This document shows positions 1 to 5,428 of a DNA stretch of 6,228 bases, piece after piece (positions within the stretch are counted from its first letter, which is position 1; each line of letters opens with the position of its first letter). The translations under genes were made by a program, and so were the position numbers. Location of the stretch: NCBI GenBank assembly GCA_003477185.1, contig DMTJ01000556.1, positions 1 to 6,228 on the forward strand, read 5' to 3'. The stretch comes from Lentisphaeria bacterium. Its GTDB lineage: Bacteria > Verrucomicrobiota > Lentisphaeria > JABSQK01 > UBA12247. The notes beneath the pieces are model-generated. The model searched no databases and was not told where the DNA came from. It saw only the letters and a program-made list of their open reading frames with translations.

Positions 1-283
1 CGGTTGCCAATGAGGAATCTGAAGGAAGGTGTATACGGATCCATCACTCGAACTAGGTGCGAATCTCTGGTAGGCCAATGGCTGGGGCGAGGAACCCTCG
101 AAGTCCAAAGCCCAGTATTCTGTTCGTAACGGTTGTAGGTAGAGGAGACGGGTGGGGGGAGAAATGCTTGTTTTGCTTACTCGAGGCGGCCCGGCTGTGT
201 GTGGAGGTTGGCACTTCGCCATTATTCGCTAAGGCCATCGGTTACGATGGCGTATGCGCAGTCGGGAGTCAGATGAAGCCATA
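1..283. other. Left-flank stretch without a recognisable gene
   Basis: I find no convincing gene here on either strand. The open frames are short, have no recognisable motifs and no good ribosome binding site. There is no tRNA-like cloverleaf. Visible structure is limited to a 7-bp perfect hairpin at 234-251, a small 5-bp inverted repeat (CGAGG-AAC-CCTCG) near 88-100, and a G-rich run near 150-161. The stretch lies downstream of the minus-strand ligase and the glycosylase-like remnant, so it may be further decayed remains of that second gene. I could not align it to the C-terminal half of any glycosylase, so this stays a guess. Confidence 0.5.
234..251. repeat. Perfect 7-bp inverted repeat with 4-base loop
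   Basis: GCCATCG (234-240) and CGATGGC (245-251) are exact reverse complements separated by GTTA. The hairpin would form on either strand. No T-run follows it in either direction, so it does not look like an intrinsic terminator. It lies in the gene-poor flank beyond the stop codon of the glycosylase-like remnant. Its role is unknown, and a single 7-bp palindrome of this kind can arise by chance. Confidence 0.4.
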
Positions 284-496
284 TTAGTCGTAAAACGCTC
301 TGCCGTTGATGTCGAGGGTGACCCGACAGAGGATAAAAAAGAGAGCCAGTGTCCCGTGGGGAACGGGATGGAGGCGAAGCGTGGAACATTGAACCACGAG
401 CCAGCCCAGAATAGCGATCAGTGTCTTGCCCAATAACGCGGGTGCCAGCTCCAAGGCGCCGCGCTGAAAGAATGATTGGGCAAGCACCTGACTCAC
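284..496 (-). pseudogene. Probable broken 3-methyladenine DNA glycosylase (Mpg/AAG family), N-terminal remnant
   Basis: This 70-residue frame starts at a GTG whose last two bases are in the ligase stop codon (GTGA overlap). Residues 9-26 (SFFQRGALELAPALLGKT) match the opening block of alkyladenine glycosylases, where an F-F/Y-x-R...ALELAxxLLGK pattern is typical. B. subtilis Aag, as I remember it, has ALELAPSLLG there. After that the match collapses. GWLVVQCST (31-39) sits where the family has GRIVETEAY and lacks the catalytic Glu. GTLALFFI (48-55) faintly resembles the later GxLYVYFIYGM block but comes about 25 residues too early. The family is about 190-200 residues, so this looks like a gene broken by an internal deletion, substitutions and a premature stop. 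Active Mpg excises alkylated bases in base-excision repair. Alternative: an unrelated small protein with a hydrophobic middle. The first block is persuasive, the rest is inference. Confidence 0.5.
335..368 (-). terminator. Possible terminator-like hairpin downstream of the ligase
   Basis: On the minus strand, TCCCGT and ACGGGA (positions 368-363 and 357-352) form a perfect 6-bp stem around a TCCCC loop. After six intervening bases there is a pyrimidine run ending in six T (345-335). The U-run is further from the stem than in a classical intrinsic terminator, so termination would be weak at best. It lies inside the glycosylase-like remnant, about 125-160 bases past the ligase stop, and could end the ligase transcript. 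Confidence 0.27.
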
Positions 497-2487
497 AACA
501 GCGCTTCGAGCTGCTCCTCCGACAAGAGCGATACACCCAGCTTGCGTGCCTTCTGTGCTTTGCTGCTGCTCGAGCTTGGATCGGCCAGGACGAGATAGGT
601 GAGCTCCTTGGTTACCTTGTCCACTAGCTCAAAGCCTGCGGCTTGCAGCAGCTCTTTGTAGTCATTCTTCTTCTTGCCGCTAGGCAGCTTGCCCGTGATG
701 CAGACCGTGCCATTGGCGGTGGCCGCGGACTCTGAAACTTCAGCGTCTTCTGCGATATCCGCAACGGTCACGCCGTTGGCCAGCAGGCCATCGATCAACT
801 CGGCTGCCCCGTCGATCGCGTCCTGAATGACATCGCCCAGTTTGGGCGCACCTGCGGACTCCGCAACCAACGGATTGCGCAGCAAGCCTTCGCGCCAGGC
901 ACTCAACGTATGCAGGTGCGGCGCAGCCCCGGCGATCATCTTGGCGGCGCGGACCTTGCCCAGCTTCTCGAGCCCGAGCGAGCCTAGAAAGTCCACGAGG
1001 GTCAAGTCGCGCTTTGCTTCGATGGCTTCGATGATGCTGTCGGCGCGGCTTTCGCCGAGCCGAATACCCCTCTCGGTATTGATCTGCATGGCCGCGAGCG
1101 TGTCGCGGCGGTCGCGCAGCGTGTACAGACCGGCAGCGTTTTCGACGCCCAGTTGATCAACAAGCGACTCCAGTACGCTCCCGCCGATGCCCAGAATATC
1201 CAGGCTCTTGACCCAACGCTTGATCTTGCCCGTGGCTTTGACTGGGCAGTCTGGACTTGGGCAGATAGTGACCGCGCCCTCATCGCCTTTCGTGTTGACG
1301 CGCCGGTGGGTGGGCGTTTCGCAAAACGGGCAGCTGGTGGGCTCTGGAATGGGCTCCCGCAACAGCGGGCGGTCACGGACCTCGATGATTTTGGGGATGA
1401 TGTCGTTGGCCTTAATCACGTAGACAGTGTCACCAACGGCTACGTCCAACCTGGCGATTTCTTCCCAGTTGGCCAACAGCGCGTTCGAAACTGTGGTGCC
1501 GCCAATCTCGACTGGCTCGAATTGTGCGTTAGGGACCAGCGCACCGGTGTGTCCACCGCTGATGCTGAAGGAGCGCAGCACCGTCTCGGCACCGACCGAT
1601 TCAAACTTCCAGGCGATCTGCCCTTTCGGGCGCTGGTTGACCATGCCCAAGGCCGTTTGGTGGGCGAGATCGTTGATCTTCATGACCACGCCGTCGATCC
1701 AGAAGGGCAGGGTGCTGCGGGAGGTGTCGATCTCTGTGAAGTAGGCCGAGGCTTGATCCAGCGTGTCGCAGCGTCGATGCGGCATCACGTCGAAACCGAG
1801 GGCGGCAATTCGGTCAATCTTCGCAAATTCAGTGCCGAAGTCGAAGTCGGCTCCGTCGCGCTCTTCGCTGAGGTCAAAGACGAAGGCGGTGAGAAACTCG
1901 GACTGACTGCCATCCTTGCGGCCCATTATGCCGGAGCCGAGGTTGCGCGGGTTTTTGGACATGGTAGGCTCGATGCGTTGCCAATCTGCAACGGTCAGGA
2001 CCACCTCAAACCGCGCGGCCCCGGTAAACGGCCCGTGAACGGGACAGGACACGTAGGCTGGGAGGCCCTTGAACTTCACGGCGTTGGCGGTGATATCCTC
2101 GCCAATGACGCCGTCGCCTCGAGAAATGGCCTGCTCGAGGCGGCCGTCTCGGTAGTATGCGGCCGCACTTGCGCCGTCGGCTTTGAGCGCGGCGAGGATC
2201 TCGCCCTCTGCCGGGACGCTCTTCTCAAACCAAGTTGCGAACTCCGCAACGCTGTTGACTTTACTCTGGCTGCCCATGTGGATGCGATGCTCGGCCTTGG
2301 CCAGCAGGCTGTCTGGCGGACAGGGTGCACCGACGATGGCGAGCACGTCGTCATTGGGACTAAGGGCAGCGAGCTCTTCTTCGAGTGCATCGTAGGCCGC
2401 GTCGGTCATGAGCGCGTTGTCGCCGTAATAGTAGGCTTGCTTGGCTTTCAGGATCTGGCTGCGCAGGGCGGCGATGCGTTCGTTCAT
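493..2487 (-). CDS. NAD+-dependent DNA ligase, divergent LigA-type
   Basis: Seals 3'-OH/5'-phosphate nicks in duplex DNA in the cytoplasm using NAD+ (via ligase-AMP, releasing NMN). The protein has 664 residues, close to the usual 660-680 for LigA, with the full domain order. Domain Ia spans roughly 1-65 (TDAAYDAL at 28-35). The nucleotidyltransferase domain has catalytic KADG at 102-105, RGDG at 123-126, a motif III Glu at 161, NPRN at 179-182, IDGVVMK at 264-270 and IAWKF at 291-295. The OB fold (about 300-375) carries GGHTGALVP and GDTVYVIKANDIIPKI. A four-Cys zinc finger is C386, C389, C409, C414. Helix-hairpin-helix repeats run about 420-570 and a BRCT domain about 592-664, with a Ser run at 638-642. 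Odd points: Tyr20 where LigA has a domain Ia His, Ala100 instead of Glu two residues before the catalytic Lys, MGSQSK instead of MLSLDN, and a shifted Arg after NPRN. The ATG at 2487 lacks a clear Shine-Dalgarno. It is divergent from alaS, and its stop overlaps the next GTG. It could be a second ligase beside a canonical LigA, which cannot be judged from this window, so I give no symbol. Confidence 0.93.
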   Translation of the reverse strand: MNERIAALRSQILKAKQAYYYGDNALMTDAAYDALEEELAALSPNDDVLAIVGAPCPPDSLLAKAEHRIHMGSQSKVNSVAEFATWFEKSVPAEGEILAALKADGASAAAYYRDGRLEQAISRGDGVIGEDITANAVKFKGLPAYVSCPVHGPFTGAARFEVVLTVADWQRIEPTMSKNPRNLGSGIMGRKDGSQSEFLTAFVFDLSEERDGADFDFGTEFAKIDRIAALGFDVMPHRRCDTLDQASAYFTEIDTSRSTLPFWIDGVVMKINDLAHQTALGMVNQRPKGQIAWKFESVGAETVLRSFSISGGHTGALVPNAQFEPVEIGGTTVSNALLANWEEIARLDVAVGDTVYVIKANDIIPKIIEVRDRPLLREPIPEPTSCPFCETPTHRRVNTKGDEGAVTICPSPDCPVKATGKIKRWVKSLDILGIGGSVLESLVDQLGVENAAGLYTLRDRRDTLAAMQINTERGIRLGESRADSIIEAIEAKRDLTLVDFLGSLGLEKLGKVRAAKMIAGAAPHLHTLSAWREGLLRNPLVAESAGAPKLGDVIQDAIDGAAELIDGLLANGVTVADIAEDAEVSESAATANGTVCITGKLPSGKKKNDYKELLQAAGFELVDKVTKELTYLVLADPSSSSSKAQKARKLGVSLLSEEQLEALL

Positions 2488-2500
2488 AGCGGGTCCGGAG

Positions 2501-2571
2501 GATTCGAGAAAAGCCGAACCCAGAATCTGAATGAGATCATGCGTGGTGCAAACTGATTCTGCGGGAATCTG
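2501..2571. repeat. Cluster of four GANTC sites, including a 7-bp inverted repeat
   Basis: GATTC or GAATC occurs at 2501-2505, 2523-2527, 2555-2559 and 2565-2569. By chance, 70 bases should contain fewer than one such site. CAGAATC (2521-2527) and GATTCTG (2555-2561) form a perfect 7-bp inverted repeat with 27 bases between arms. GATTC/GAATC at 2555-2569 forms a tighter one with a 5-base loop. The cluster lies just upstream of the ligase start, where its promoter should be. It could be an operator or methylation-sensitive control site. No function is shown. Confidence 0.3.
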
Positions 2572-2593
2572 CCAAGCTCGCTCTCAGGTTGGT

Positions 2594-2621
2594 TTGAACG
2601 CGCATTCCGCCATAGTATTTC
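2594..2621 (+). promoter_or_regulatory. Weak candidate promoter for alaS
   Basis: TTGAAC (2594-2599) and TATTTC (2616-2621) are separated by 16 bases, about 40 bases before the alaS start codon. Both hexamers are poor matches to the sigma-70 consensus (4/6 and 3/6). The position is sensible and the stretch is more AT-rich than its surroundings, but the call is tentative. Confidence 0.22.
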
Positions 2622-2648
2622 GTTTCACGAATTTATTCGCTGTGACAG
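2619..2648. promoter_or_regulatory. Overlapping palindromes before alaS, possible operator
   Basis: Three short perfect inverted repeats follow one another: TTCGT-TTC-ACGAA (2619-2631), CGAAT-TT-ATTCG (2628-2639, sharing bases with the first) and CTGT-G-ACAG (2640-2648). The last covers the start of the alaS ribosome binding site. TTCG or CGAA recurs at 2619, 2628 and 2636, that is, every 8-9 bases. E. coli alaS is known to be repressed by its own product binding a palindrome near its promoter. Whether this is an equivalent site is inference. Confidence 0.3.
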
Positions 2649-2651
2649 GAA
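2647..2651 (+). promoter_or_regulatory. Ribosome binding site that fixes the alaS start
   Basis: AGGAA lies 8 bases before the ATG at 2660, an ideal spacing. The frame is open upstream to another ATG at 2531, but that one has no Shine-Dalgarno and would add 43 residues unlike any AlaS N terminus. The site therefore decides for the start at 2660. Confidence 0.75.
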
Positions 2652-2659
2652 CGATACCC

Positions 2660-5359
2660 ATGACCGGTACTGAAATACGTCAATCGTTTATTGATTTCTT
2701 TATTGAAAAAGAGCATACCTTTGTGCCGTCGTCATCGCTAGAGCCGGACGACCCGACGTTGCCTAGTTTTACCAATGCTGGCATGAATCAGTTTGTCCCC
2801 TTTTTCCTAGGCCGCGAGGCACCGCCATTTTCACCAGGGCGCGCTACAAATACGCAGAAGTGTATCCGAGCCGGGGGCAAGCATAATGACTTGGACGACG
2901 TCGGCAAGGACACGTATCATCACACCTTTTTCGAGATGCTGGGCAACTGGTCGTTCGGCGACTACTTCAAGAAGGAGGCGATCGCCTGGGCTTGGGAACT
3001 GCTGGTTGAGCGCTGGGGGATGCCGAAGGAACGGCTGTATTTTAGCGTCTATGAACCCGGTGATGGCGATCCCGGGACAGCGGATCACGAGGCACGGGCG
3101 TTTTGGACTGAGATTTGCGAGGCCAATGGCCTCGATCCAGCGGTGCACGTACTTGGCTTCGGCAAGACAGACAATTTCTGGATGATGGGCGACACGGGCC
3201 CGTGCGGCCCGTGCTCCGAAGTGCATATCGACCTGACGCCGAACGGGGATACTAACGGCAAGCTGGTGAATGCCGATGACCACCGTTGTATTGAGATCTG
3301 GAATCTGGTGTTCATCCAGAACAATGCGACAGTAGACGGGCGCTTTGAAGCCCTGCCCAGCACTCACGTGGATACCGGCATGGGGCTGGAACGCGTGGCT
3401 GCTGCGATGCAACGGACCGAGGGGTTTACCGACTTTTCCAAGACCGTTTCGAATTACGATACGGACCTGTTTCAGAACCTGTTCAGCAAGCTCACCGAGC
3501 TGACCGGGCTGAGCTACGCGGCCACCTTGCCCACCGATACCATGTCCGAGCAGCAGCAACGTGACGTGGCATTTCGGGTGATTGCCGATCACGCGCGCTG
3601 TCTGACGGCGGCGGTTGCCGATGGGATCTACCCGCATCGAGATGGCCGTGGCTATGTGCTGCGGCGCATCGTGCGACGGGCGGCTCGTTATGCCCGCACC
3701 CTTGGGATCGACAAGCCGTTCCTTAGCGAGCTGGTCGATGTGGTCGTCGGCGACTTGGGCGCTACCTTTCCCGAGATGGTGCAGAATCAGGACCGGGTGA
3801 AGGCGCTGTTGACCTCCGAAGAGGAGAGTTTCGGGCGGACGCTCAATCGTGGTCTGGCGTTGTTTCAGAAAGTCTGCGATCGTATCCAGGGCAAGTCCCA
3901 GACCGAGATCCCCGGTGCAGATGCCTTCGAGTTGTATGACACCTATGGCTTTCCTTATGACCTGACCGAACTGATGGCTGAAGAGCTGGGCTTGGCTGTG
4001 GACCGCGCTGGTTTCGACGCAGCCATGGCGGCGCAGAAGAAGCGCGGCAAGGACGCACGCGGCCTGGCAATCGTGGAAGTTGCCGACGGCGAGGAGCTGC
4101 CGGAGTCCACCTTCAATGGCTACGACTTGCTGGATGACACCGCCACAGTTCGCGCGGTCATTGCGGGCGATAAGCACGATAGCATCGTCTTGGATCACAC
4201 TCCGTTCTATCCTGAAATGGGTGGCCAGGTAGGTGACAAAGGCCAGTTGGTTGCGGAGTCCGCACTTAAGGTTGGCGCGACGACAAAGCAGGGCGAATCG
4301 ATCCTGCATCTGGTCAAACCAGGCAGCGGCCTGCAGATCGGTGATACCGTGACTGCGCAGGTGGAACCGTTGCGTCGCATGGCAATCCAGAGGCACCACA
4401 CCGCGACCCATCTGTTGCATTGGGCGCTGCGCGAGGTGATCGGAAAGGATTCCTCACAGCGTGGATCGTTCGTGGGCGATGCCTACTTGCGGTTCGACTT
4501 CAACTTTCATCGCGGGCTGACCACGGAAGAGCTGCGTGATATCGAGCGCTTGGTCAATGAGCGCATTCTCGAGAACGAAGCTGTGTTCTGGTTCGAGCGA
4601 GAGCGCGACGAGATCGCAAAGCACCCAGAGATTAATCAGTTCTTCGGAGACAAGTACCAGGATCTGGTGCGGGTTGTGCAGATTGGCGGCCAGGATGGCG
4701 CGTTGAACGGCTATTCGATGGAGTTGTGTGGTGGCACGCATACGCAGACCACCGGCGACCTCGGCCCATTCGTATTGCGCAGTGAAGCGGCGATCGCTGC
4801 CGGGACCCGCCGTGTTGAAGCCGTCTCAGGGGCTGGAGCCATCGCCGAGATTCAACGCGCGTTCGCGAGTCTGGATGGCATCAGTGCCCAGCTTGCAACC
4901 CCCGTCAAGACGCTGGAAACACGCATTCAGAGCCTGCTCGACAATCAGAAGCGCCTGGAGAAGGAGTTGAAGACGGCGCAGCGGCAGATCGCCGCAGCTC
5001 TCACCGGCTCCTTTCTCGACCAGACAGAGACGATCAACGGGGTTCCGTTGTTGGCGGTCGATGTAAGTGCTCAGGGGGCGTCACCGCGCGATCTGCTCGA
5101 AGGCCTGGTGCAGAAGCTCACCAGCGGGGTCATCGTCCTCGGTGCGGCCGATGGCGATGCCTGCTCGTTTGTGGTCTCGGTCAGCAAGGACTGGGTGGAG
5201 CAGGGGCTGAACGCCGGAAAGATCGCGCGAGAAGTCGCGAAAGTCGCTGGGGGCGGCGGCGGCGGCGGTGCCGAAAATGCCCAGGCTGGTGGCCGAGATT
5301 CGAGTAAATTGCCCGAGGCGCTCAAAAAAGCAGCAGAATTGTTATCTCTAGCGCGATAA
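2660..5359 (+). CDS. alaS: Alanyl-tRNA synthetase
   Basis: Charges tRNA-Ala with alanine in the cytoplasm (ATP + Ala + tRNA to Ala-tRNA + AMP + PPi) and hydrolyses mischarged Ser- or Gly-tRNA-Ala. The protein has 899 residues, slightly above the usual 870-880. The class II catalytic core (about 1-245) has FTNAGMNQF (37-45), CIRAGGKHNDL (68-78), HHTFFEMLGNWSFGDYF (87-103), GDTGPCGPCSE (177-187) and motif 3 GMGLERVAA (240-248). A tRNA-recognition helical domain follows (about 260-470, with VLRRIVRRAARY at 333-344). The editing domain has the metal-binding pair H580/H584 and C690-GGT-H694. The C-Ala part has a coiled coil (about 750-780) and a Gly run (864-870) followed by AQAGGR. All key editing and catalytic residues appear intact. 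The sequence is of the type I associate with Verrucomicrobiota rather than the E. coli type. It is divergent from the ligase and 69 bases before the pyrophosphatase gene. Confidence 0.98.
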   Translation: MTGTEIRQSFIDFFIEKEHTFVPSSSLEPDDPTLPSFTNAGMNQFVPFFLGREAPPFSPGRATNTQKCIRAGGKHNDLDDVGKDTYHHTFFEMLGNWSFGDYFKKEAIAWAWELLVERWGMPKERLYFSVYEPGDGDPGTADHEARAFWTEICEANGLDPAVHVLGFGKTDNFWMMGDTGPCGPCSEVHIDLTPNGDTNGKLVNADDHRCIEIWNLVFIQNNATVDGRFEALPSTHVDTGMGLERVAAAMQRTEGFTDFSKTVSNYDTDLFQNLFSKLTELTGLSYAATLPTDTMSEQQQRDVAFRVIADHARCLTAAVADGIYPHRDGRGYVLRRIVRRAARYARTLGIDKPFLSELVDVVVGDLGATFPEMVQNQDRVKALLTSEEESFGRTLNRGLALFQKVCDRIQGKSQTEIPGADAFELYDTYGFPYDLTELMAEELGLAVDRAGFDAAMAAQKKRGKDARGLAIVEVADGEELPESTFNGYDLLDDTATVRAVIAGDKHDSIVLDHTPFYPEMGGQVGDKGQLVAESALKVGATTKQGESILHLVKPGSGLQIGDTVTAQVEPLRRMAIQRHHTATHLLHWALREVIGKDSSQRGSFVGDAYLRFDFNFHRGLTTEELRDIERLVNERILENEAVFWFERERDEIAKHPEINQFFGDKYQDLVRVVQIGGQDGALNGYSMELCGGTHTQTTGDLGPFVLRSEAAIAAGTRRVEAVSGAGAIAEIQRAFASLDGISAQLATPVKTLETRIQSLLDNQKRLEKELKTAQRQIAAALTGSFLDQTETINGVPLLAVDVSAQGASPRDLLEGLVQKLTSGVIVLGAADGDACSFVVSVSKDWVEQGLNAGKIAREVAKVAGGGGGGGAENAQAGGRDSSKLPEALKKAAELLSLAR
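5249..5269 (+). repeat. GGN codon run encoding seven glycines in the AlaS C-Ala domain
   Basis: Seven consecutive Gly codons (GGG, five GGC, GGT) form a G/C-rich triplet repeat. A glycine-rich turn just before the AQAGG block is normal in AlaS, so the protein feature is conserved. The near-perfect GGC repeat at DNA level is prone to length change in multiples of three. Confidence 0.75.
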
Positions 5360-5428
5360 AAGCGGTTTAATCGATATATTCTGCGCGTAGCACGAAACCT
5401 ACAACCCAACCCCAATGAGACCCAAGTC
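5360..5428 (+). promoter_or_regulatory. alaS-hppA intergenic spacer with AT-rich possible -10 elements
   Basis: The 69-base gap contains TTTAAT (5366-5371) and TATATT (5375-5380), each 5/6 to the sigma-70 -10 consensus, but no good -35 at the right distance. No terminator hairpin with a T-run separates the two genes, so read-through from alaS is possible. GAGA (5417-5420), 8 bases before the pyrophosphatase ATG, is a weak Shine-Dalgarno. Either the gene has its own promoter here or it shares the alaS transcript. Confidence 0.3.

Noticed and set aside
57..287. 76-codon plus-strand open frame in the left flank
   Set aside because: It has no motif, no good Shine-Dalgarno and no family resemblance. 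It lies in what looks like decayed sequence.
1153..2556. Long plus-strand open frame (467 codons) opposite the ligase gene
   Set aside because: It is antisense to a clear NAD+ ligase with intact motifs. Its translation has no recognisable domain and no ribosome site, and long antisense frames are common in GC-rich genes.
2640..2648. CTGTGACAG as a LexA (SOS) box
   Set aside because: The arms CTGT and ACAG match the E. coli LexA half-sites, but the spacer is 1 base instead of 8, so it cannot be a classical SOS box.
2531..2659. 43-codon upstream extension of alaS from the ATG at 2531
   Set aside because: The added residues match no AlaS N terminus, there is no ribosome site at 2531, and AGGAA sits 8 bases before the ATG at 2660, where the family homology begins.
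2831..4420. Long minus-strand open frame (529 codons) opposite alaS
   Set aside because: It lies wholly antisense to alaS, its translation is His/Gln-rich and unlike any known family, and it is explained by codon bias of the real gene.
5360..5428. Intrinsic terminator between alaS and hppA
   Set aside because: No stable GC-rich stem followed by a T-run is present in the 69-base gap.
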